DNA from: an uncultured Roseburia sp.
GTDB taxonomy: Bacteria > Bacillota > Clostridia > Lachnospirales > Lachnospiraceae
Reading direction: 5' to 3'
DNA length: 49,940 bases
Assembly: GCA_900550935.1 (NCBI GenBank)
Contig: URUD01000017.1
Coordinates: 1 to 49,940, forward strand
The notes below the pieces were generated by a model. The model searched no databases. It worked only from the letters and a program-made list of their open reading frames with translations, and was not told the DNA's origin. The stretch's first letter is position 1. Every line of letters begins with the position of its first letter. Positions 24,694 to 32,050 of the stretch are shown in pieces. Position numbers and translations under genes: made by a program.

Positions 24694-26181
24694 CTAATTT
24701 CTGTGGATCTGATACGAATCGTCCGCATCCAGACCAATGTTGTCCACCATGTTCTGTAACTCATTGTCGTAGACAATGATATTAATGCCCCGCGCTGCTT
24801 TCTCACTGCGGGTTCCTTCCAGTGTAACAGTCTTGACCGGATAATCTCCATAAAACGCGTTGGTCTCTATCTTTGTCTCAATACAGAGACTGTTCTTTCC
24901 AAGATCTGTTTCAAAGAAATCTCCCTGTTTGATCTCCTGTTCGGTCGGAAGAGAGTAAACCAGATCCCCTCCCTGAAATACCCAGACAGAACCATTTTGC
25001 AGATCCATATCATAGGTTTTGAGCAGATTCTCGATCTCCTGGCTGTCACTGCAATTACCTGTAACATTCACACAGATCGTATAACGGTCAGCGGAGGCAA
25101 ACAGCTTTTTGAAGTATTCCTGTCTGTCGTCTGTCTTCATCAGATCCACATTTGCCGCGTGTTTCTCATAAAAACGTGCATTCTGCTCCCAGGAATCGTA
25201 AGCAGCATCCCCTCTGCGGTCAGATACCTCATAATTATCTGCGATATACTGTCCCAGATATCTGGAATATTTCTCATTTCCATAATAATTTAAGTGTGAG
25301 CCTTCCGCAAAATCTGTAGTCGGATCCAATCCTATTCTGCCATAGTACTCGTTAAAATCAACAAAGTCAATCTCACATTGTTTTGCAAGCAGCTCCACCT
25401 GATTGAATATCTTCTTATCTTCTGTGATGCCATCGATATAAGGTGCCACCACTAAAAGCAATGGAATATCCTGTTCCTCGGTCAGAAGAATGATCTTTTC
25501 TAAATATTCTTTGGTTTTATCCGTCATCTGCTCCACTTCGGTAACACCGGAAATATCCGGGAACTCGCCAAATACTGTAGTGCTGATGCAGTTCAGATTA
25601 AACCCCTTATAATTTCTGCGGTTTGCATCATTGTTGTAAAATTTAAAATCCGCCTCTTTCATCTCCTGATATCTGGCATGATAGATTGGAAATTTCAAAA
25701 GATAATCCAGCTCTGTCTCCGTTGGGAAAAGGCTGACTTTGATATTCTCTTTATAATCTTTCGAATAGCGGAGCCCGAACGTATTCATCGCGGTACGCGC
25801 ATCATCCTGATAATCCTGTGTCTCAATGGCACGATAGACATCTAACACCACCAGCTCCGGTGTCTGATATTTTAATGCCTCTTTTAGATAATAGTAGCTG
25901 TTCCAGAACGGCTGGTTTGACCCTGCCAGATCATAGGCTGCGATCCCATAGTCATCCCAGAGCACCGCCGGATTGATATTCGTATAAGTGTGGCTGCTGC
26001 CAAGGCACAATACATCAATGCTGTCCTTCTTCTGTTTATAAAACATCTGCACCGGATAACATCCATCCGTCGCTTTCAGGCGGAACAGCCAGTTTACCCC
26101 ATAGATGCTTCCCACCAGCAATGACACGAAAAGGACTGCCGCCACCACTCGTTTTGCTGCCTGTTTCCAATTTTTCTCCAT
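24694..26181 (-). CDS. SGNH-family membrane-anchored acyl-transfer protein (AlgJ/X- or DltD-like)
   Basis: After a short basic start (MEKNWKQAAKR) there is one membrane helix (about residues 12-32). The rest faces outward and carries an SGNH hydrolase fold: IDVLCLGSSHTYTNINPAVL with the nucleophile Ser, LVVLDVYRA, LLLVVAPY, and SHLNYYGNEKYS with the catalytic His. Such proteins act with MBOAT partners, and one is encoded directly upstream, to move acyl groups onto extracellular polymers. The ATG at 26181 follows AAAGGG by six bases and lies 22 bases after the MBOAT stop. A longer frame to 26265 would overlap that gene and lacks support. The protein is 495 residues long. Confidence 0.85.
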   Translation of the reverse strand: MEKNWKQAAKRVVAAVLFVSLLVGSIYGVNWLFRLKATDGCYPVQMFYKQKKDSIDVLCLGSSHTYTNINPAVLWDDYGIAAYDLAGSNQPFWNSYYYLKEALKYQTPELVVLDVYRAIETQDYQDDARTAMNTFGLRYSKDYKENIKVSLFPTETELDYLLKFPIYHARYQEMKEADFKFYNNDANRRNYKGFNLNCISTTVFGEFPDISGVTEVEQMTDKTKEYLEKIILLTEEQDIPLLLVVAPYIDGITEDKKIFNQVELLAKQCEIDFVDFNEYYGRIGLDPTTDFAEGSHLNYYGNEKYSRYLGQYIADNYEVSDRRGDAAYDSWEQNARFYEKHAANVDLMKTDDRQEYFKKLFASADRYTICVNVTGNCSDSQEIENLLKTYDMDLQNGSVWVFQGGDLVYSLPTEQEIKQGDFFETDLGKNSLCIETKIETNAFYGDYPVKTVTLEGTRSEKAARGINIIVYDNELQNMVDNIGLDADDSYQIHRN

Positions 26182-26203
26182 GTTTAGCCCTTTCATCCCC
26201 ACG

Positions 26204-27706
26204 TTAAAACTGAAAATATATAAACTGTGTTGCATCATAGGATGGTCCGTAAACGCCATATACAAAAACGGCTAAGAACAGGCCGATGCACACAAGCCAG
26301 CGGAACCATACGTTCTGTCCCTCCAAAAAGACATCGATCCGCTGTTTTCTGCGATACCGGATCAGATCAACCAGAAAGAGTACCACGAGTGACAGAAACA
26401 GGATGTTGCTCTCAAACTGATTTAGCCCAAGCTCGTAGAGTCCGCCGTTAAACAGCACGATCGGGTTCCATCTGGTGAAGATACGTTTACAATATAAAGT
26501 TGCCTGTGCAAACGTATCCGCACGGAAGTAGATCCAGGCAAATGTTGTCAGCACAAACGTTACAAATATCTGCGACAGCTTATAACTGGTACAGTCTGTT
26601 TTCACATGACACACGGAAACGATCCTTTTTCGTACCGGCATCAGCAGATCTCCGATCACCTGATAGATGCCATGCAGTCCGCCCCAGATCACATAACTCC
26701 ACTCTGCACCGTGCCAGAGACCGCTCACCAGAAATGTTACCATTAGATTTAGGTATTTGCGGACTTTTCCATGACGGTTACCGCCCATCGGGATATAAAG
26801 ATAATCGCGGAACCAGCTGCTTAAAGAAATATGCCATCTGCGCCAGAAATCCTTGATAGAAGTTGCAAAATAAGGTGTATTGAAATTTTCCATCAAGGTA
26901 AATCCAAGCACCTGCGCCGCTCCGATCGCGATCATCGAGTAGCTGCCAAAATCACAGTAGATCTGGATCGCAAATGCGACCGCCCCTGCAATCAGTTCCA
27001 CAGAACCAAGTTCAAAATAATGTGAAAATACATATTCCACGATAATGGAAATACGGTCTGCAATGACCATTTTTAAGAAATAGCCGTAGAGCATCACGAT
27101 CAGACCGTTTGCCACGCGCTTATATTCAAACGTCTTGCGGTCCGGGATATCCCGGATCTGCTCCAACAGGTTTTTGGAACGCTCGATCGGCCCTGCCACA
27201 AGCTGCGGAAAGAACGACACGAACAAGGCATATTTCAGCGGATTTTTCTCTGCTATGATCTCGCCCCGGTACACATCGACCATATATCCAAGTGCCTGAA
27301 ATGTATAGAATGAGATCCCGACCGGGAGCAAGACGGAAAATCCGTTTACCACCGGTTCCTTTCCCAGTGCCGTTAAAATATGATTGCAGTTTTCCAGAAA
27401 GAAATCAAAATATTTATAAAAGAATAAGATCCCAAGGTTTGACACAAATCCTGCCGCAACCACCAGCTTGCGTGCCACCAGATATTTTTTTTCTTCTTTT
27501 TTTCCAAGTGCTTCGATCCCAAGTCCGCACAGATAAGTGATCCCTGTTGAGACTGCAATCAGGATGGCATAACTTGCATTCCATCCCATATAAAAATAAT
27601 AGCTTGCCACTAAAAGCCACAGATACCGGACTTTCTTCGGTATCACCCAGTATAACAGTACAACAATGGGGAAAAACATGAAAAACTCTACAGAATTGAA
27701 TAACAT
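26204..27706 (-). CDS. MBOAT-family O-acyltransferase (AlgI/DltB/PatA-like)
   Basis: The 500-residue membrane protein is a typical AlgI-type MBOAT: MLFNSVEFFMFFPIVVLLYW at the start, YYFYMGWN, VGISFYTFQALGYMVDVYRG, then DFWRRWHISLSSWFRDYLYI, and the catalytic His in VSGLWHGAEWSY. It carries acyl groups from the cytoplasm to an outer SGNH partner, here encoded by the next gene. No dltA or dltC is present, so alanylation of teichoic acid is less likely than O-acetylation of the glycan. AGGTTAGAAG precedes ATG. The gap to the GT11 gene is 23 bases. Confidence 0.94.
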   Translation of the reverse strand: MLFNSVEFFMFFPIVVLLYWVIPKKVRYLWLLVASYYFYMGWNASYAILIAVSTGITYLCGLGIEALGKKEEKKYLVARKLVVAAGFVSNLGILFFYKYFDFFLENCNHILTALGKEPVVNGFSVLLPVGISFYTFQALGYMVDVYRGEIIAEKNPLKYALFVSFFPQLVAGPIERSKNLLEQIRDIPDRKTFEYKRVANGLIVMLYGYFLKMVIADRISIIVEYVFSHYFELGSVELIAGAVAFAIQIYCDFGSYSMIAIGAAQVLGFTLMENFNTPYFATSIKDFWRRWHISLSSWFRDYLYIPMGGNRHGKVRKYLNLMVTFLVSGLWHGAEWSYVIWGGLHGIYQVIGDLLMPVRKRIVSVCHVKTDCTSYKLSQIFVTFVLTTFAWIYFRADTFAQATLYCKRIFTRWNPIVLFNGGLYELGLNQFESNILFLSLVVLFLVDLIRYRRKQRIDVFLEGQNVWFRWLVCIGLFLAVFVYGVYGPSYDATQFIYFQF

Positions 27707-27729
27707 CTTCTAACCTCATTCATTTGTAT

Positions 27730-28536
27730 TTACAGGACGATAAAGTCCGGTAATGCCATTACCTCTACTCCATGAAAATCCGGTGCGATCACAACCCTTC
27801 CCGGTGCCGTATTCAAGTAAGCCGCCCAGGTCGAATAGGTGCTGTTGGAAATGATCTGATTCTGGCAGGAAGACATTAAGAAAAATTCATCGATATCAGA
27901 GAATGTTCCAAGTTCTGTCACATACTTCATCTCTGCCGTCTTTCCATCCAGACATTCCCTTGCCTTTGGCGCATCATTGGTAAATACATAGAAGGAAACC
28001 CCAGGCTTTTCCTCCTGCATCCTTTCAATCGCCCTTTGGAAATATTCGCGGTTTGGGCCACCCAGATCGCCGCCTCTTACATGAAGCGCGCAGCTATCGG
28101 TCTCCCGTAGCTGTTTCATCAGTGCCTTTACTTCCTCGCTCTGGTCATAGTTTGGCGTAAACATTTCGCGGAGTTCATCCAGATACTCCTCAAAATAGCC
28201 CAGGCACTGCCAGTAGCCATGCAGGTATTTCTCCCGCTTCGTCTTTGCAAAGACGCGCTCATCCACGGCAAACATATCCTGCTCAAACACAACCTGATAT
28301 TTGAGATCCCGTCTGAGACGCTTATAGAGTTTCTGCCAGAATGTGCGGTTCGGAAATGACTCTTTTTCTTTATAACGGATATGAAAATGATCCAGTTCAA
28401 AATCGCGCAGGGTAGAATTATCGCACTCGGATATGTCTAACCGGAGCTCTTCCCCCGTCTTGCGCGCGACTGCATAGCCACAGGCGTAATTATACATCTG
28501 ATTTCCCATGCCGTCGCCAATCTTTACGGTTACCAA
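27730..28536 (-). CDS. GT11-family fucosyltransferase (alpha-1,2 type)
   Basis: The 268-residue protein matches family 11: VTVKIGDGMGNQMYNYACGY at the start, RLDISECDNSTLRDFELDHF, then LHVRGGDLGGPNREYF at the donor site, where the usual HxRRGD reads HVRGGD, and SNSTYSTWAAYLN near the end. Family members use GDP-L-fucose to fucosylate galactose-type acceptors and can make host-like H-antigen structures. The GDP-fucose genes at 11364-14708 supply its donor. The start is TTG nine bases after GGAGG. It is the second gene of the operon headed by the aminotransferase. Confidence 0.87.
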   Translation of the reverse strand: MVTVKIGDGMGNQMYNYACGYAVARKTGEELRLDISECDNSTLRDFELDHFHIRYKEKESFPNRTFWQKLYKRLRRDLKYQVVFEQDMFAVDERVFAKTKREKYLHGYWQCLGYFEEYLDELREMFTPNYDQSEEVKALMKQLRETDSCALHVRGGDLGGPNREYFQRAIERMQEEKPGVSFYVFTNDAPKARECLDGKTAEMKYVTELGTFSDIDEFFLMSSCQNQIISNSTYSTWAAYLNTAPGRVVIAPDFHGVEVMALPDFIVL

Positions 28537-28560
28537 TCTAAAAATCCTCCCTGTCCGTCC

Positions 28561-29667
28561 TTACTTTCCGAGAATGATATCACAGATACGATCTACCTGA
28601 TCCAGACGTAAGTCTGCATACAGCGGCAGTGTCAGCACTTTCTTTGACAGATCAAGCGCCACCGGTGTGTTGCCCATATCAAACATTCCCTTGTAACAGT
28701 CAAATGTGTTGGTCAGCGGATAGAAATATTTTCTTGCATAGATCTCATTGACCTTTAACAATTCATAGATATCGTCACGGCTCCTGCCAAAGACCTCCGG
28801 CTCAAAGATGACCGGATAATAAGCGTAATTGGAAGTCACATCCTTTTGCTCTTTGGAAATACGGATGCCGTCCACGCCGGAAAGTCTCTCATTATAACGG
28901 GCAACGACTGCCTTTCTCTTTGCCAGTTCTCTATCGATATGTCTTAAATTGCAAAGACCCATTGCCGCCTGGAACTCGTTCATCTTGGCATTGGCTCCCA
29001 CATCCTTGATCAGCTCTTCATCCCAGATACCGAAGTTCTTGATGCCGTAGAGTTTCTCACGCAGGCCATTCTCACTGCTGTTGAAGCATACTGCTCCACC
29101 CTCGATCGTATTGAATACTTTTGTTGCGTGGAAACTGAAGATGGAAGCATTGCCAAAGGTTGCAACGCCTCTTCCCTTGTATTCCTCGCCAAAGGTATGT
29201 GCCGCATCATAAATAACTTTCAGGTTATGTTTTTTCGCGATCGAATCGATCGCCTCCACATCACACAGATGTCCATATACATGCACCGGCAGGATCGCGC
29301 TGGTCTTATCTGTGATCAGTTCCTCAATCTTTGTCACATCGATCGTATAATCCTCCGGATTGACATCACAGAATACCGGTGTTAATCCGTTGCGCACAAT
29401 GGCATGGGTCGTGGATGCAAAGGTAAATGGTGTCGTGATGACCTCGCCGGTCAGCCCCATCGCCTGGATCAGAAGCTCCAGTGCCATATGTCCATTGCTG
29501 AACAGTAAAATATTGCGCACCTTTAAGTACTCTGCCAGCTTTTCTTCTAATTGATTGTGTTTTACTCCCATATTGGTAAGCCAGTGGCTCTCAAATATAT
29601 CTTTAATCTCATCTACATACTCGTCCAGCTCCGGCATGGAGGAACGGGTAACCAAAATTTTTTCCAT
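28561..29667 (-). CDS. DegT/DnrJ/EryC1-family sugar aminotransferase
   Basis: This PLP enzyme converts a 4-keto (or 3-keto) nucleotide sugar to the amino sugar. It shows TRSSMPELDEYVDEI, FSNGHMALELLIQAMGLTGE, TPFTFASTTHAI, VHVYGHLCDVEAI, YDAAHTFG and the PLP-lysine region FSFHATKVFNTIEGG. The pattern is close to VioA/FdtB-type transaminases of dTDP-4-keto-6-deoxyglucose, but Gmd also yields a 4-keto sugar (GDP form), so a perosamine-type product is possible. The ATG at 29667 is chosen because GGAG lies six bases before it; a start four codons earlier has no better site. It heads the leftward operon ending at 23016. Confidence 0.9.
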   Translation of the reverse strand: MEKILVTRSSMPELDEYVDEIKDIFESHWLTNMGVKHNQLEEKLAEYLKVRNILLFSNGHMALELLIQAMGLTGEVITTPFTFASTTHAIVRNGLTPVFCDVNPEDYTIDVTKIEELITDKTSAILPVHVYGHLCDVEAIDSIAKKHNLKVIYDAAHTFGEEYKGRGVATFGNASIFSFHATKVFNTIEGGAVCFNSSENGLREKLYGIKNFGIWDEELIKDVGANAKMNEFQAAMGLCNLRHIDRELAKRKAVVARYNERLSGVDGIRISKEQKDVTSNYAYYPVIFEPEVFGRSRDDIYELLKVNEIYARKYFYPLTNTFDCYKGMFDMGNTPVALDLSKKVLTLPLYADLRLDQVDRICDIILGK

Positions 29668-29714
29668 GGTGATCTCCATTCTGCATCAAAAAATGCGTTT
29701 GTCTCAATACGAAC

Positions 29715-29744
29715 ATCATACTCCAAAAAAGCCACTTTTGTCAA
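29715..29744 (-). promoter_or_regulatory. Promoter of the aminotransferase operon
   Basis: Minus-strand TTGACA (29744-29739) and TATGAT (29720-29715) are 18 bases apart, about 50 bases upstream of the aminotransferase start. It should drive the six-gene leftward operon. Confidence 0.75.
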
Positions 29745-29760
29745 CGAACCCAGCTTTATC

Positions 29761-29788
29761 TTGACATTCCACCGACAGCATTTATAAT
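29761..29788 (+). promoter_or_regulatory. Promoter of the GT-D-like gene
   Basis: TTGACA (29761-29766) and TATAAT (29783-29788), 16 bases apart, match the vegetative consensus exactly. The RNA would start near 29795, which rules out the longest reading frame (ATG at 29791) and supports the ATG at 29839. Confidence 0.85.
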
Positions 29789-29838
29789 GAATGTATTGCG
29801 TGGATTTTATCCCCGCGCAGAAACGGAGATACGATTTT

Positions 29839-30780
29839 ATGAAACAGAGAATTTTATATATTTTCTATTATTTAAAACATATCCATCATAAGCTGCGTGA
29901 CAAGATGGGCGGCAGTTACAATACGCTCGGCAAATTTATGGGGCAGAAAGCGCCATCCGATGCGGAAGCCAATGAGCTGATCAAAAGCTACATCCGAAGT
30001 GGAAAGCCTTTCGCCCTCTGCCGTATGGGGAGCGCGGAATTTTCTGAATTCCAGCTTTTTGACGAGCATCTTCTCTTTCACACGAACCGCCTTGGCCGCA
30101 GCAATATGTTTGAGACTTATCATTATAATGAAAGCGAAGTGCGCCGCTGGACGGATCTGATCAAGAAAGACAATGCCGACATCGACATCATGGCATACTT
30201 TGACGATCATCCTGCTGAGGAATATATGGTAAAGACAAGCTGCCCGAAAGAAATGAAACTCATCCGTCTTGGTCAGCTCGAGCCGTTAAATTATGATGAT
30301 CCATGGACGATGGAATTATCCGGAAAAAAGGTACTTCTCGTCAGTCCTTTTGTTGAGACCATGATGGAACAGTATCCAAAGATGGATCTGCTCTTCCCGG
30401 ACCGCAAGGTTTTACCTCCTGATATTGATTTTAAGACATTTAAGGCGGTATGGTTTACCGGAAGAAATGATGATTTTGCGACCTGGTTTGATGCACTCGA
30501 CTATATGTATACCGAGATCATGAAGATTGATTTTGACATCGCGCTCTTAAGCTGCAGTGCTTTCGGTTATAACCTGGCTCCGATGTTAAAACGTGCCGGA
30601 AAACAGGCGATCCAGATGGGTGGCTCCATGCAGATCCTGTTTGGTATCTGGGGCGCAAGATGGGATGATTACCCACCGTATCTCCCACTTAAAAATGAGT
30701 ACTGGGTACGTCCTCCGAAAACAGAGGCACCGAAAGACAAAAAAGGTATGGAAGAATTAGATAACGCATGTTACTGGTAG
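29839..30780 (+). CDS. Putative GT-D-fold glycosyltransferase
   Basis: The protein (313 residues from the ATG at 29839, ten bases after GGAG) has FALCRMGSAEFSEFQLFDEH, recalling the R(F/I)GDGE entry motif of GT-D enzymes with Ser-Ala-Glu in place of Asp-Gly-Glu. Further on are GKKVLLVSPFVETMMEQYP, DIALLSCSAFGYNLAPMLKR and GKQAIQMGGSMQILFGIWGA plus RWDD, a C-terminal half I associate with DUF1792-like capsule glycosyltransferases. The N-terminal LYIFYYLKHIHHKL is hydrophobic and basic and could touch the membrane. It is monocistronic, with its own consensus promoter and a terminator. The sugar is unknown; the family call is moderate. Confidence 0.65.
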   Translation: MKQRILYIFYYLKHIHHKLRDKMGGSYNTLGKFMGQKAPSDAEANELIKSYIRSGKPFALCRMGSAEFSEFQLFDEHLLFHTNRLGRSNMFETYHYNESEVRRWTDLIKKDNADIDIMAYFDDHPAEEYMVKTSCPKEMKLIRLGQLEPLNYDDPWTMELSGKKVLLVSPFVETMMEQYPKMDLLFPDRKVLPPDIDFKTFKAVWFTGRNDDFATWFDALDYMYTEIMKIDFDIALLSCSAFGYNLAPMLKRAGKQAIQMGGSMQILFGIWGARWDDYPPYLPLKNEYWVRPPKTEAPKDKKGMEELDNACYW

Positions 30781-30787
30781 GTAACAC

Positions 30788-30820
30788 AAAAAAGGCATCC
30801 CGTCCGGGACGCCTTTTTTA
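30788..30820. terminator. Bidirectional intrinsic terminator
   Basis: GGCATCCC and GGGACGCC form a stem with one A-C mismatch and the loop GTCC, flanked by AAAAAA on the left and TTTTTT on the right. It serves the GT-D-like gene (plus) and the convergent lipoprotein gene (minus). Confidence 0.85.
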
Positions 30821-30860
30821 TTTACGAATGTCTGCACAGCAGATATTCTTTTACTTTGTT

Positions 30861-31967
30861 TTATTCGATCACAAGCTCTTTCCAGTTATCAACCGGAACA
30901 AGTGCAACATAAGTCTTACCTGTATTGATCTTGATCTCATTGCCTGCTGCATCATAGTAGCGGGTCGGAGATGTCATACTGGTCTTGGTCCAGGTTACCG
31001 GAATTGCTTTTCCGTTGGTTACATAGTAACCGCCACCGGTTGTGATCACATCAAAGATCATATAACCGTGTTCATCGTACTGTGTAAATCCTGCACTCTG
31101 GATCAGCAGGTTTTTAAAGCTTAACTGCTGGTTGTTGTTGCCTGGATCTACATGTGCTTTGCCATACTCAGAGTAATTGTATACCTGATTTGTCTCGTCA
31201 TACTCTAAGTAAGAGCCGTTGTGCGGGAATGGTAAATCTACCAGTGTTGCATCGATTGCATCGGATGCGCTGGATAAGTCTACCGGATTGCTCTCGCTTG
31301 CGAACTGGTAATGTGCTCCCTCATAATACTGGGTGTACTCTTTGGAAACACCGGAGTTCTCAAAGTTTTTATCTAAGTCTCCCGGAAGAATATACTCGGT
31401 ATACTCTCTTGATTTTCCGTTGTTGACACGGGAGAATGTTCCACTGAAGTGATCGGAACATGGCTCATCTAAATACTGGTCAATATAGAATGGACCTCCA
31501 TCATGACAGATGACTGCATTCCACTCTGCTGCCAGGATAACGTTCGTCGGTCTGACGCTTCGGATACTTCCTAACTGTTCGATATTTTCCCAGTCCTTTA
31601 CCAATACCATGAAACGGGTAATTCTGCCGTTTAAGGTACTGTTCATCATCTCATAAACAACATCTGCCTGAGACAGTCCGTAGTGTGGCAGTGCAATTGA
31701 CTCGTTATCTACCATAACTGCGATCGGCCTCTGGTTCTTTAAGTTCTCGTCAATCAGCTCATTGGTCAGCTCACTGCGGTACATACCTTCTGGAAGAACT
31801 TCCTGCTCTTCGCTTGCAACTTCCTCTGTTTCTGTTCCAGTAGTCTCACTGACGGCCTCTGTCACTTCAGTAGTATCTGCTGTTTCAACATCTTTATTGC
31901 CACAGGCTGTAAGTCCTACTGCTGCTGCCGCCATCATTGCTACTAATAGCATCGATCTTTTTTTCAC
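30861..31967 (-). CDS. DUF3048 (YerB-like) lipoprotein
   Basis: The 368-residue protein starts with a lipoprotein signal peptide whose lipobox LTAC puts the lipidated Cys at residue 21. A Thr/Glu-rich spacer follows (about residues 25-60). Then comes the DUF3048 domain: AVMVDNESIALPHYGLSQAD, VVYEMMNSTLNGRITRFM, GSIRSVRPTNVILAAEWNAV and, near the end, IPVTWTKTSMTSPTRYYDAA. YerB-like proteins are anchored outside the membrane; their role is not known to me. The start is GTG with AGAGG upstream. The promoter lies at 32019-32047 and the terminator at 30788. Confidence 0.9.
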   Translation of the reverse strand: MKKRSMLLVAMMAAAAVGLTACGNKDVETADTTEVTEAVSETTGTETEEVASEEQEVLPEGMYRSELTNELIDENLKNQRPIAVMVDNESIALPHYGLSQADVVYEMMNSTLNGRITRFMVLVKDWENIEQLGSIRSVRPTNVILAAEWNAVICHDGGPFYIDQYLDEPCSDHFSGTFSRVNNGKSREYTEYILPGDLDKNFENSGVSKEYTQYYEGAHYQFASESNPVDLSSASDAIDATLVDLPFPHNGSYLEYDETNQVYNYSEYGKAHVDPGNNNQQLSFKNLLIQSAGFTQYDEHGYMIFDVITTGGGYYVTNGKAIPVTWTKTSMTSPTRYYDAAGNEIKINTGKTYVALVPVDNWKELVIE

Positions 31968-32018
31968 GCGTAAATACCTCTCAAAAATTTATTTAGGGAA
32001 ACCCAATCCCTGTATTTC

Positions 32019-32047
32019 ATCATACCACATTCGTTATCGGCTGGAAA
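32019..32047 (-). promoter_or_regulatory. Promoter of the YerB-like lipoprotein gene
   Basis: Minus-strand TATGAT (32024-32019) is preceded by TGG (extended -10) and, 17 bases upstream, by TTTCCA (32047-32042), a weak -35. Confidence 0.5.
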
Positions 32048-32050
32048 GCA

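Noticed and set aside
24694..27706. MBOAT-SGNH pair as dltB-dltD
   Set aside because: No D-alanine ligase (dltA) or carrier (dltC) gene is adjacent, and the MBOAT protein looks AlgI-like.
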